The position numbers were made by a program, and so were the translations under genes. The notes beneath the pieces were generated by a model. That model was not told the DNA's origin, searched no databases, and saw only the letters and a program-made list of their open reading frames with translations. From NCBI RefSeq assembly GCF_900103405.1, contig NZ_FNHX01000014.1, forward strand, positions 1 to 64,000: 64,000 bases of DNA, read 5' to 3'. Positions 1-8,244 of this stretch are shown piece after piece. The first letter of the stretch is position 1; the number at the start of each line of letters is the position of its first letter. The DNA comes from Polaromonas sp. JS666. Its GTDB lineage: Bacteria; Pseudomonadota; Gammaproteobacteria; Burkholderiales; Burkholderiaceae_C.

Positions 1-34
1 CCCCTTGTGTATGCGCCGAGGAGCGGAGGTCCAG

Positions 35-245
35 ACGGATCAGGGCTGGCGTTGTCTGAGCGAAGCGCAGCGCAGCGAGTTTAGCCAGACCCCGGCTGGA
101 CCGAGCACCGCAGGTTGCCCGTAGCGAAGCGAAGGGACGCAGACACCAGGGTCGCCTTTTCTTTTGCTTACTTTTCTTTTGGCGAAGCAAAAGAAAAGTG
201 AGTTGCCGCCGGGCAACCCCGGCCAGCAAGCCTCAGCAGAGAAAA
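35..245. repeat. Intergenic repeat-like block
   Basis: This non-coding block contains short reiterated gcgaagc/gcagcg words, a hairpin at 170-199 and a second one at 202-217 (GTTGCC/GGCAAC arms). From memory, blocks with this layout, including the CTTTTCTTTTGG and GCAAAAGAAAAG words, recur between genes in Comamonadaceae. I cannot show a second copy inside this window, so the repeat status is recollection. Open reading frames that cross it in several frames are low-complexity and resemble no family I know. Confidence 0.5.
170..199. repeat. Perfect 12-bp inverted repeat (hairpin)
   Basis: ACTTTTCTTTTG at 170-181 and CAAAAGAAAAGT at 188-199 are exact reverse complements around the six-base loop GCGAAG. 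A further CTTTTCTTTTGC word lies just upstream at about 156-167. The hairpin has a T/A-rich stem and could act as a bidirectional terminator or simply be the core of the intergenic repeat. Confidence 0.7.
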
Positions 246-254
246 CAGAAAGAC

Positions 255-284
255 GAAGAGAGGAGAAGGAGAGAAGGGGGAGAG
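255..284 (+). other. Uninterrupted 30-base purine tract
   Basis: Every base from 255 to 284 on the + strand is A or G, in a region otherwise mixed and GC-rich. It lies 52 bases before the benE start. It contains many GGAG/GAGG words but is too far upstream to be the benE ribosome binding site. Confidence 0.6.
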
Positions 285-336
285 CGCGCCCAGCCGGAGC
301 AAGACCCGGCACCTCAACCCCTGCCAAAATCCCAAA

Positions 337-1584
337 ATGCAATTTTTCAAAGACCTCAACCTCTCTGCCTTCACCGCCGGCTTTGTGGCCGTGCTGGTCG
401 GCTTCACCAGTTCGGTTGCCATCGTGTTCCAGGCCGCGCAGGCCTTCCATGCCACGCCGGCTGAAATCGCCTCGTGGATGTGGGCGCTGGGCATGGGTAT
501 GGGGCTGTGCTCGGTGATTCCCTCGCTGTGGCTCAAAAAGCCGGTGATGGTGGCCTGGTCCACGCCGGGCGCTGCCGTGCTGGCCACGGCCGGGCTGGCC
601 GGCGGGTTTTCGATGGGGGAGGCGGTGGCGGCCTTTATGGTCAGCGCCGCGCTGATCGCGCTGTTCGGCATCACCGGCTGGTTTGAAAAAGCCATGAACC
701 GGATTCCCGTGGCGATTGCCTCGGCGCTGCTGGCCGGCGTGCTGGCGCGTTTCGGCATCCAGGCTTTTTCGGCGGCGCAGACGGCGCTACCACTGGTGCT
801 GCTGATGCTGGCCATCTATCTGCTGGGCAAACGCCTGTTGCCGCGTTATGCCGTGGTGCTGACGCTGGTCGGCGCGGTGGTGTTTGTGGCCGCGCGCGGG
901 CAGCTGGCCTGGTCGGAAATGGCGTTTTCTTTCGCCATGCCGGTGTTCGTGATGCCCAAGTTCAGCTTCGCGGCCATCGTGAGCCTGGCGATTCCACTGT
1001 TTGTGGTGACCATGGCCTCGCAAAACCTGCCGGGGGTGGCGGCCATTTACGCGGCTGGCTACGGGCCGGACAGCGCGGACGGCGGCATCCCGATCTCCAA
1101 GGTCATCACGCTGAGCGGCATTGCCACGCTGGTGCTGGCGCCTTTCGGCGCCTTTGCGCTCAACCTGGGCGCCATCACCGCGGCTATCTGTATGGGCAGG
1201 GAAGCGCATGAGGACCCGGCCAGGCGCTACACGGCGGCGGTCTCCTGCGGCGCGATGTACATCGTGATCGGCATTTTCGGCGCGGCCATCACCGGCCTGC
1301 TCACGGCCTTCCCCAAGGAGCTGGTGGTGGCCATCGCGGGACTGGCGCTGCTGGGCTCCATAGGCAGCGGGCTGGCGGCGGCGGTAAAGGACGAGTCGCA
1401 CCGCGAGGCCGCGCTTATCACGTTTCTTGTCACCCTGTCGGGCGTGGTAATAGCCGGTGTGGGTTCGGCCTTTTGGGGGGTGGTCGCGGGCGCGCTGGCG
1501 CTGTTTGTACAACAATACGGCCAGCAAGGCCGTGAATCCCTGTCCGCCCCGGCGCCGGACGCCCGAACCATTTCCAAACCATGA
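337..1584 (+). CDS. benE: BenE family benzoate/H+ symporter
   Basis: This 415-residue protein is strongly hydrophobic throughout, with about twelve predicted membrane segments. It matches the BenE family of proton-coupled benzoate uptake permeases in length and in the sequence around FKDLNLSAFTAGFVAVLVG and VAWSTPGAAVLATA. It would import benzoate or a related aromatic acid across the inner membrane. No benzoate catabolic genes are next to it, so the actual substrate is uncertain. The ATG at 337 has no Shine-Dalgarno; a CAAAAT box ends six bases before it, so a leaderless transcript is possible. The stop codon overlaps the gshB start (ATGA), so the two are probably co-translated. Confidence 0.85.
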   Translation: MQFFKDLNLSAFTAGFVAVLVGFTSSVAIVFQAAQAFHATPAEIASWMWALGMGMGLCSVIPSLWLKKPVMVAWSTPGAAVLATAGLAGGFSMGEAVAAFMVSAALIALFGITGWFEKAMNRIPVAIASALLAGVLARFGIQAFSAAQTALPLVLLMLAIYLLGKRLLPRYAVVLTLVGAVVFVAARGQLAWSEMAFSFAMPVFVMPKFSFAAIVSLAIPLFVVTMASQNLPGVAAIYAAGYGPDSADGGIPISKVITLSGIATLVLAPFGAFALNLGAITAAICMGREAHEDPARRYTAAVSCGAMYIVIGIFGAAITGLLTAFPKELVVAIAGLALLGSIGSGLAAAVKDESHREAALITFLVTLSGVVIAGVGSAFWGVVAGALALFVQQYGQQGRESLSAPAPDARTISKP

Positions 1585-2537
1585 ACCTTCTTTTTGTCGC
1601 CGATCCGCTCGAGTCCTTCAAGATCTACAAGGACACCACCTTCGCGATGATGCGCGAGGCGCAAAAGCGCGGCCACCGCATCAGCGCCTGCCTGCCGGCC
1701 GACATGAACTGGCAGACCGGCGCCAAGGTCACGGCCCAGGTGCGCCACATCCGGCTGACGGGCGACGCCGACACCTGGTTCACGGCGGACCCGTCACGCC
1801 CCGATGCGCGCGAAGCCGTCGCCGGTTTTGACGCGGTGGTGATGCGCAAGGACCCGCCCTTCGACAGCGAGTATTTCTACAGCACCCACCTGCTGGAGCA
1901 GGCCGAGCGCGAGGGCGCCAAGGTCTTCAACAAGCCGCGCGCGCTGCGCGACCACCCGGAAAAGCTCGCCATCCTCGAGTTCGCGCAATTCAGCGGCCCG
2001 ACGCTGGTCACGCGCAGCGCGGCCGACATCAAACGTTTTCATGCCGAACACAAGGACATCATCCTCAAGCCGCTGGACGGCATGGGCGGCATGGGCATCT
2101 TCCGGGTCAAGGAAGACGGCCTGAACCTGGGCAGCATCACCGAAACGCTGAACCGTGACGGCGCGCAAAGCGTGATGGTGCAAAAGTTCCTGCCCGAGAT
2201 CGCCAAGGGCGACAAGCGCGTGCTGGTCATAGGCGGCAAGCCCGTGCCCTTCAGCCTGGCGCGCATCCCCCAAGGCAGCGAGGTGCGCGGCAACCTGGCG
2301 GCCGGCGGCCTGGGCGTGGCGCAGCCGCTGTCCAAACGCGACTTTGAAATCGCCGAGGCGCTGGGCCCGGTGCTGGCCGCGCGCGGCCTGCTGCTGGCCG
2401 GCGTCGACGTGATCGGCGACTACGTGACCGAGATCAACGTCACCAGCCCGACCTGCTTCCAGGAAATCCACGACCAGGCCGGCTTTGACGTGGCGGCCAT
2501 GTTTATCGATGCGCTGGAGGCGGCGCTGAAGGCTTGA
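1581..2537 (+). CDS. gshB: Glutathione synthase
   Basis: GshB joins gamma-glutamylcysteine to glycine with ATP in the cytosol, the second step of glutathione synthesis. The protein is 318 residues, the usual length for the bacterial enzyme. Visible hallmarks are MRKDPPFD at residues 88-95, the ATP-grasp glycine loop KPLDGMGGMGIF at 163-174, and the C-terminal metal/substrate motif EINVTSPT. The start overlaps the benE stop by four bases. The usual partner gshA is not adjacent in this window. Coupling to a benzoate transporter is probably an accident of compact gene packing. Confidence 0.95.
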   Translation: MNLLFVADPLESFKIYKDTTFAMMREAQKRGHRISACLPADMNWQTGAKVTAQVRHIRLTGDADTWFTADPSRPDAREAVAGFDAVVMRKDPPFDSEYFYSTHLLEQAEREGAKVFNKPRALRDHPEKLAILEFAQFSGPTLVTRSAADIKRFHAEHKDIILKPLDGMGGMGIFRVKEDGLNLGSITETLNRDGAQSVMVQKFLPEIAKGDKRVLVIGGKPVPFSLARIPQGSEVRGNLAAGGLGVAQPLSKRDFEIAEALGPVLAARGLLLAGVDVIGDYVTEINVTSPTCFQEIHDQAGFDVAAMFIDALEAALKA

Positions 2538-2589
2538 CGCCGCCGGCGCGCCGGTTAAGCTGGCAGGCACTTTCCACGAGGCCTGAGCC

Positions 2590-3222
2590 ATGAAACCCGC
2601 CCGCCAACTCCCTTCATTGCGCCGCGCGCTGCGCCCGCTCGCCCTGATCGCCTGCACCGCGCCGCCGCTGCTGGCGCAGGCGGCCGAGCAAAAAATCATC
2701 TTCATACGCCACGCGGAGAAACCCGACCAGGGCCTGGGCCAGCTCAACTGCCAGGGCCTGAACCGCGCGCTGGCCCTGCCGGCGGTGTTGCTGGCGAAAT
2801 TCGGCAAGCCGGATTTTGTGTTCGCGTCCGACCCGCACGAGAAAAAACCCGACGGCGGCCAGCTGTACAACTATGTGCGGCCGCTGCTGACCGTCGCGCC
2901 CACGGCCGTGCAGGCCGGCTTGCCGATCAACACCTCTTTCGGCTTCGAGGACATCAAGGGGCTGCAGCGGGAGCTGGCGGCGCCGCGCTACCAGAACGCG
3001 GTGGTGCTGGTCGCCTGGGAGCATAAAAAGCTCGAGGACATGGTCAAGGCCATGCTGGCGGGCATGGGCGGCCAGCCCGGCGCCGTGCCGCACTGGAAGG
3101 GCGGCGACTTCGACAGCATTTATGTGCTGACCGTGCAGCGCGACGGTGGCAAGGCCGTGGCGAGTTTTCGCCATGAGCAGCAGCAGCTTGACGGCCAGGC
3201 CGCGGCCTGCCCCAAGCCCTAG
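2590..3222 (+). CDS. Secreted histidine phosphatase superfamily protein
   Basis: The 210-residue product begins with a basic, hydrophobic signal peptide (about residues 1-32, cleavage near AQAAE), so it is probably periplasmic. The RHAEKP motif at 40-45 is the catalytic RHG-type motif of the histidine phosphatase superfamily. A second candidate acid/base pair lies in the WEHKK segment near residue 140. The substrate cannot be read from the sequence. A GAGG ribosome binding site precedes the ATG by about eight bases. The gene ends 12 bases before the convergent amidotransferase gene. Confidence 0.8.
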   Translation: MKPARQLPSLRRALRPLALIACTAPPLLAQAAEQKIIFIRHAEKPDQGLGQLNCQGLNRALALPAVLLAKFGKPDFVFASDPHEKKPDGGQLYNYVRPLLTVAPTAVQAGLPINTSFGFEDIKGLQRELAAPRYQNAVVLVAWEHKKLEDMVKAMLAGMGGQPGAVPHWKGGDFDSIYVLTVQRDGGKAVASFRHEQQQLDGQAAACPKP

Positions 3223-3234
3223 AAATCTGGAAAG

Positions 3235-4029
3235 CTAGGCGGCCGACAACGCGCCGTCCTCAAACACCTTGAGCTCGCCCGGCGCGAAGGCCGTCCATTG
3301 CTCGTTCGTGGTCAGCGGCGCCGTGACGACCACGGCCACCTTGTCGGTGGGCCGGGTGTGCTCGGCGAAGTTCACGCTCACGTCTTCATCGCTCAGCGTA
3401 GCATGGGCAAAGGGGTGCTTGCGCTCGACGTAATACAGGTTCGTGGAGGCATGCGCCCACAGCGCCTGGCCGTTGCTGAGCAAGAAGTTGAAAGTGCCGT
3501 GGCCGGCGATCTGCGCCGCGAGTTCGCGCAGCGTGATGCTGAGCTCCCGCACGCTGGGGACACCGGCGTGCGATTTGGCCATCTCCTGCATGATCCAGCA
3601 AAAGGCGCGCTCGCTGTCGGTGGAGCCCACGGGCCGGAAGCTGCCGTGCAGGCGCGGCGAAAAATCCTTCAGGTCGCCGTTGTGCGCGAACACCCAGTAG
3701 CGGCCCCAGAGCTCGCGCACAAAGGGGTGGCAGTTCTCCAGCGCCACGCGGCCCTGCGTGGCCTTGCGGATGTGCGAAATCACGTTGCGGCTTTTGATGG
3801 GGTAGCGGCTGATCAGCTCAGCCACCGGTGAGCTGCTGGCCGGCTGGTGGTCGACAAAGTGACGCAGGCCCTTGTCGCCGGCGCCGGCCACGCTGTCGTC
3901 GCCCTCAAAAAAAGCGATGCCCCAGCCGTCGGCGTGGTGGTCGGTGTGGCCGCCGCGCTGCGCGAAACCGCGAAAACTGAAAGTCACGTCGGTAGGGGCG
4001 TTGCAGTTCATGCCCAGGAGTTGGCACAT
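3235..4029 (-). CDS. Class II glutamine amidotransferase (YafJ-like)
   Basis: The chosen start gives MCQLLGMNC, which places the catalytic cysteine at position 2, as needed for an N-terminal-nucleophile amidotransferase. A longer frame would bury it behind 28 unrelated residues. Other family signs are RGGHTDHHADGWGIAFF and the FAHNGDL segment. The protein is 264 residues, the size of stand-alone YafJ/EgtC-like enzymes, whose acceptor is usually unknown. The gene starts two bases after the MFS transporter stop and is probably the last gene of a three-gene operon with it and the tautomerase. Confidence 0.85.
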   Translation of the reverse strand: MCQLLGMNCNAPTDVTFSFRGFAQRGGHTDHHADGWGIAFFEGDDSVAGAGDKGLRHFVDHQPASSSPVAELISRYPIKSRNVISHIRKATQGRVALENCHPFVRELWGRYWVFAHNGDLKDFSPRLHGSFRPVGSTDSERAFCWIMQEMAKSHAGVPSVRELSITLRELAAQIAGHGTFNFLLSNGQALWAHASTNLYYVERKHPFAHATLSDEDVSVNFAEHTRPTDKVAVVVTAPLTTNEQWTAFAPGELKVFEDGALSAA

Positions 4030-4031
4030 GG

Positions 4032-5510
4032 TCAGCCTGCTTTCTGTGGGTCGGTGGGAAGGCTGTTCACGGGCAAGCGAAGCTGCCAGGCCGCCACCAT
4101 GGCCAGCAGGCACAGGGCGGCCAGCATCAGGAACGCTTCGTTAAAAGCTGCCAGGCGCGCTGGGCTGCTGCTGGTATTGGCCAATGAATCACCATGGGCC
4201 GCCAGCCGCCATTCGAGCACGATGCCGCACAGGCTCACGCCGATGGCGCCGCCCAGCATGCGCAAAAAGTTGATCGCGCTCGCGCCCTGCGAGAGCAGAT
4301 GCTCATGCAGCGGCCGCAGCGAGCCGAGGTTCAGCGAAGGCAGGATAAAACCCAGGCCTATGCGGCCCAGCGTGGCCCAGGCCACCAGCATCCACAGGCC
4401 GGAGGCCAGGCTCACCGTGAGCATCAGCGCAAACGAGGCGGCCAGCAGCGCCAGGCCTGTGCTGACCAGCAGCCAGGTCGGGTGCTTGTCGGCCAGGCGG
4501 CCCACGCCGGCAATCGTGGCGGCCAGCACCAGCCCGGCCGGCAGCAGGATGGTGCCCACATGCGAGGCCGAGAGCTTCAGGCCCAGTTGCAAATAGACCG
4601 GCAGCAGGTAGGTCGAGCCAAACAGGGCCGTGCCGTAGATAAAGGCAACGATGCTGCCCATGGCGAAGGGCCGGTAGCCGAAAAGCGCCAGGTTCATCAG
4701 CGGTGCGCCGCCGTTTGCGGCAAGGCGGCGCTGCCACCAGACAAAAGCCGCGAGCGCGGCCGCCGCGCCGCCGAGCAACACAAAAGCCTGAGCGCCGCCG
4801 CCCGCGCCATGCAGCTGGACCATGCCGTTGAGCAGGCACAGCGTGCCCACCGCGCCCAGCAAGAGGCCGCGCCAGTCGATCATGGCCGTGTTGCGGTTGG
4901 CCGCCACGCCGCCGGGCGCGGTATCGGGCACATAGCGGTAGGCCATCCACAGCGAGACGAGGCACAGCGGGATCACCATGAAAAAAATCGAGCGCCAGCC
5001 GAACAGGTCGACCAGCACGCCGCCTATGCTGGGCCCCACGGCCGGCGCCAGCACCACGCCCATGCCGAAGAGGCCGCTGGCGCGGCCCTGCTCATGCGGC
5101 CCGAAGGCGCGCATGATGATGATGGCGGGAATCGGCTGCACCACGCCGGCCGCCAGGCCCTCGGCCACGCGCGCGCCCAGCACCAGGCTGAAATGGTTGG
5201 ACAGGCCGCCCACGATACCGCCGGCCATGAGCAGCAGCATGGTGCCCGCGTACGTGCGGCGGTAGCCGTAGCGCGCCAGCAGCCAGGGCGTGGTCAGCAT
5301 GGAGACCGTCATGGCCACCATAAAGCCCGAGCTGACCCATTGCGCGCGCTCCTGCCCCAGCGTGAAGTGCTGGCTCATGTCGGGGATCGCCACGTTGACG
5401 ATGGTCGACGACATGATGGAAGCCATCGTGCCTATCATGACCGACAGCAGGAGCAGCCAGCGGTAACGCGGGCCGTGGCGCGCCTGCAGGCCGGCGAGGG
5501 AAGCGGACAT
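4032..5510 (-). CDS. MFS drug exporter, DHA2 (EmrB/QacA) type
   Basis: This 492-residue integral membrane protein has about fourteen hydrophobic segments. The first helix region reads MIGTMASIMSSTIVNVAIPDM, close to the DHA2 motif (xxVDxTIVNVALP) of proton-driven multidrug exporters. A GPSIGGVLVDLFGWRSIFF segment corresponds to antiporter motif C and the following helix. No EmrA-like fusion partner is next to it. The stop lies two bases before the downstream amidotransferase start. The exported compound cannot be told from sequence. Confidence 0.85.
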   Translation of the reverse strand: MSASLAGLQARHGPRYRWLLLLSVMIGTMASIMSSTIVNVAIPDMSQHFTLGQERAQWVSSGFMVAMTVSMLTTPWLLARYGYRRTYAGTMLLLMAGGIVGGLSNHFSLVLGARVAEGLAAGVVQPIPAIIIMRAFGPHEQGRASGLFGMGVVLAPAVGPSIGGVLVDLFGWRSIFFMVIPLCLVSLWMAYRYVPDTAPGGVAANRNTAMIDWRGLLLGAVGTLCLLNGMVQLHGAGGGAQAFVLLGGAAAALAAFVWWQRRLAANGGAPLMNLALFGYRPFAMGSIVAFIYGTALFGSTYLLPVYLQLGLKLSASHVGTILLPAGLVLAATIAGVGRLADKHPTWLLVSTGLALLAASFALMLTVSLASGLWMLVAWATLGRIGLGFILPSLNLGSLRPLHEHLLSQGASAINFLRMLGGAIGVSLCGIVLEWRLAAHGDSLANTSSSPARLAAFNEAFLMLAALCLLAMVAAWQLRLPVNSLPTDPQKAG

Positions 5511-5525
5511 GCGCCGGCCTGGCCT

Positions 5526-5717
5526 TTAGTCCCTGGGTTCGGACCAGAGCTTGCCGCCGGTGGCCCAGTTCTCGCGCTTGACGTCGGTGATCAGGATGTC
5601 CACCGACTCGGGCTGGCCGCCCAGGATTTCAACGCTGACGCGGGTGATGGCCTCAACGAGCTTTTTCTTCTGCTCGATGGTGCGGCCTTCCATCATTTCG
5701 ACGTGGTAAGTGGGCAT
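5526..5717 (-). CDS. 4-oxalocrotonate tautomerase family enzyme
   Basis: A 63-residue protein starting MPTYHVEMMEGR. After removal of Met it exposes the N-terminal proline that is the catalytic base of this superfamily. Length and the EQKKKLVEAIT segment fit the small 4-OT subunits that assemble as hexamers and isomerise unsaturated 2-oxo acids. The start follows a good GAGGAAACC ribosome binding site. A much longer frame reaching upstream to about 6350 lacks family similarity and was not used. The gene lies 15 bases upstream of the MFS exporter and probably opens that operon. The native substrate is unknown. Confidence 0.88.
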   Translation of the reverse strand: MPTYHVEMMEGRTIEQKKKLVEAITRVSVEILGGQPESVDILITDVKRENWATGGKLWSEPRD

Positions 5718-5933
5718 GGTTTCCTCTGGAATGAAGTGCCTGCGGCGGGATTGCCGCGGGGCGTGTGAATACCCGATGATAAAAGCAAGCGCCGCGGGCG
5801 GTTTTGTCGGCCTGCGCTGACAGGCTGACGGGTGGTGCCGCCGCAGGCCCGCGCGGCAATCCATGGGACACTGCTTGTTCCGGCCTGCCGGGCGCTCGCG
5901 CGCGCTCTCCGCAAGCCTCATCCAGGCAAGCAC

Positions 5934-7298
5934 TTGTTCTTCACCAACCCGTCCAACTCCACCGAGCCGCCCCTGCCCCTGCTGGCGGGCCGCAACTACC
6001 GCTGCCAATGCGGGCAGCCGGTGTTCTTTCGCAACAGCAAATGCCTGGCCTGCAACACGCCGCTGGGCTATGACTGCGAGCGCGGCCTGCTGCTGCCCCT
6101 GATGCCTGGGCCGCACAAAGGCAGCTGGCGCGAGTGGCAGGCAGGCGCCGCGCCGGCTACGCCGCCGCCCGACGATACTCAGCCTCCCTCGCTGGATGAA
6201 ATTCCCGGCCAGGAGTCCGCGCCCAGCGCCGCGCCGGCACCGTCCGCCGAACCGGATGGCGAAGCCGGCGATGACGACGCTGTGCCAACCTACAAGCGCT
6301 GCCTCAACCTCTCCACCCCTGCCTCCTGCAACTGGCTTGTGGCCTGGCACGACCCCGCGGACATGTGCCGGGCCTGCCGGCTGAACCGCACGATTCCCGA
6401 CTTGACGAACCCGGAACAGCCCGACAATGGCTACCTCTGGGGGCGCATAGAGCTGGCCAAGCGGCGGCTGGTGTCCTCGCTGATCCTGCTGGGGCTGCCG
6501 GTGGCCTCGCGCATGAGCGAGGACCCCGAACGCGGCCTGATGTTCGATTTCCTGCGTTCACCGGTCAATGGGCCACACATCATGACCGGGCACAACACCG
6601 GCCTGATCACGCTCAATATCGACGAGGCCGACGACGCCAAGCGCGAGGCGGTGCGCAAGGCCATGCGCGAGCCCTACCGCACCCTGCTGGGCCACTTGCG
6701 CCACGAGGTAGGCCACTACTACTGGGACCGGCTGGTGGCCGGCACGCCCTGGCTGGAGGGCTTTCACCAGCTCTTCGGCGACGAGACGCTGGACTACGCG
6801 GCCGCCCTGCAGCGCAACTACGATGAAGGCCCGCCCTCCGACTGGCCGCTGCATTTCGTGAGTGCCTATGCCAGCACCCACCCCTGGGAAGACTGGGCCG
6901 AATGCTGGGCGCACTACATGCACATGCGCGACGCCATCGACACCGCGCTGAGCTTCGGCCTGAGCGTGGACCGCTTCGACCTCGAGTTCACGCCCTTCAC
7001 GCTGGATGCGCTGTACCAGCCGGAGCACCCGGATGCGGCGCAGTTCCTGGCCTTCATCAACCACTGGACCCGGCTGACCACCATGCTCAACGAGATGTCG
7101 CGCAGCATGGGCCAGCCCGACTTTTATCCTTTTGTGCTGCCCCTGGACGCGGTGGGCAAGCTGCAGTTCATTCACCTGCTGGTGACCTCGGGCAGCTGGC
7201 ACGGGCAGGAGGCAAACGAGCAGGAGGCAAGCCAGGCGGCCCAAGCGCAAGGACAGGAGCAGGCACAAGAAGCGCCGCAAGGGCAGCCGGCGGGGTGA
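5934..7298 (+). CDS. Zinc-ribbon metallopeptidase family protein (HExxH)
   Basis: The N-terminus carries a zinc ribbon (CQCG followed by CLAC, the first about 25 residues after this start). The central part has HEVGHYYW, an HExxH zinc-protease motif, and EDWAECWAHY downstream supplies a likely third ligand. This matches a conserved putative zinc-binding metallopeptidase family found in many proteobacteria; the substrate is unknown. The C-terminal 30 residues are a glutamine/alanine-rich tail. The start is uncertain: a GTG at 5832 is in frame, but codons 5832-5933 have clearly lower third-position GC than the rest, so the TTG at 5934 is preferred. The protein is 454 residues from there. Confidence 0.7.
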   Translation: MFFTNPSNSTEPPLPLLAGRNYRCQCGQPVFFRNSKCLACNTPLGYDCERGLLLPLMPGPHKGSWREWQAGAAPATPPPDDTQPPSLDEIPGQESAPSAAPAPSAEPDGEAGDDDAVPTYKRCLNLSTPASCNWLVAWHDPADMCRACRLNRTIPDLTNPEQPDNGYLWGRIELAKRRLVSSLILLGLPVASRMSEDPERGLMFDFLRSPVNGPHIMTGHNTGLITLNIDEADDAKREAVRKAMREPYRTLLGHLRHEVGHYYWDRLVAGTPWLEGFHQLFGDETLDYAAALQRNYDEGPPSDWPLHFVSAYASTHPWEDWAECWAHYMHMRDAIDTALSFGLSVDRFDLEFTPFTLDALYQPEHPDAAQFLAFINHWTRLTTMLNEMSRSMGQPDFYPFVLPLDAVGKLQFIHLLVTSGSWHGQEANEQEASQAAQAQGQEQAQEAPQGQPAG

Positions 7299-7339
7299 AT
7301 GCGCGGTCAGCGCAGCGCGTGCGCTACAGTGGTGGCGCC

Positions 7340-7675
7340 ATGCCGCGCCGCCCCAAAAGCCATCACTACAGCGTCTATGTGATCGAGCTCGCGCCCGAGG
7401 TCTGGGACGTGCCGCGCTTTCGCCGCGCCAACCCGGACTACCAGCTGGGCAAACCTTTTGTCTATGTGGGCATGACCGGGCTGGACCCCGACGTGCGCTT
7501 TGACAAGCACAAGGCCGGCATACAGTCCAACCGCTTCGCGCGCGATTTCGGTGTGCGCCTGCTGCCCCGGCTTTACGAGATGTACAACCCCATGCCCTAC
7601 GATGCGGCGCGCGAGATGGAGGTCGAACTGGGCATAGGCCTGCGCGAAGCGGGCTACGGGGTCTGGCAGGCCTGA
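7340..7675 (+). CDS. Small GIY-YIG-like domain protein
   Basis: A 111-residue protein. Residues 10-60 read as a degenerate GIY-YIG fold: SVYVIEL for the first strand, FVYVGMT for the YIG strand, then an R..KH segment, and a late glutamate in REMEVELGIGL. Such domains occur in nucleases, but the match is by eye and the catalytic set is incomplete. The ATG at 7340 lies 41 bases after the metallopeptidase stop and lacks a clear ribosome binding site; TACAGT at 7325-7330 could be a -10 box. The ending converges on osmC with a 16-base gap. Confidence 0.55.
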   Translation: MPRRPKSHHYSVYVIELAPEVWDVPRFRRANPDYQLGKPFVYVGMTGLDPDVRFDKHKAGIQSNRFARDFGVRLLPRLYEMYNPMPYDAAREMEVELGIGLREAGYGVWQA

Positions 7676-7691
7676 CAGGCTTGAACGCCGG

Positions 7692-8129
7692 CTACTGGCG
7701 CAAGGTGGCCGCCAGGGTGATTTCCGGCACGCTGGCCAGGGCCTTGGACAGCGGGCAGGCTTTCTTGGCACCCTCGGCGATTTCCTGAAATTTCGCCTCG
7801 GCAATCCCCGGGACGGCGGCCTCCAGCGTCAGCGCGATGCGGTCGATCAGAAAGCCGTCGCCTTGCGGCACGAGGCGAACCTTGGCGCGGGTATCGACCG
7901 AGGCGGTGGCAAAACCGGCCTTGTCGCAGGCAAAGGAAAACGCCATGGTGAAACAGGCCGCATGGGCCGCACCCAGCAACTCTTCCGGGTTGGTGCCGCT
8001 GCGGTCATCCTCGAACCGGCTGCCGAAGCCATAGGGATAACTCTTGAGCGCGCCGGTGTCGGTGCTGATGCGGCCCTGGCCTTTTTTGCCGGCGCCTTCC
8101 CAGTGAACGGAAGCGTTTTTTTCAATCAT
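7692..8129 (-). CDS. OsmC family peroxiredoxin
   Basis: The 145-residue protein has the two conserved redox cysteines of the OsmC/Ohr family, in HAACFTMAF (about residue 59) and KKACPLSKAL (about residue 125). The GTNPEELLGAAHAACF segment is typical of the OsmC branch. These enzymes reduce organic hydroperoxides in the cytoplasm using a dithiol partner. An AAGGGG ribosome binding site lies before the ATG. The gene stands alone, convergent with the GIY-YIG-like gene. Confidence 0.88.
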   Translation of the reverse strand: MIEKNASVHWEGAGKKGQGRISTDTGALKSYPYGFGSRFEDDRSGTNPEELLGAAHAACFTMAFSFACDKAGFATASVDTRAKVRLVPQGDGFLIDRIALTLEAAVPGIAEAKFQEIAEGAKKACPLSKALASVPEITLAATLRQ

Positions 8130-8244
8130 GGAAGCCCCTTAGAGGTGAAAGCGAATTCACCAATGTGCGCGCCGGCGACGAGCAGGGATGTCGGACAGCA
8201 CCGCGTGCGGCGCGCCGCATGCTGCCTACAAGGGGGCCGGGGTG

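Noticed and set aside
787..1527. Long open frame on the minus strand opposite benE
   Set aside because: It mirrors a well-supported plus-strand gene, its protein is arginine/histidine/glutamine-rich with no family, and such antisense frames are expected in DNA this GC-rich.
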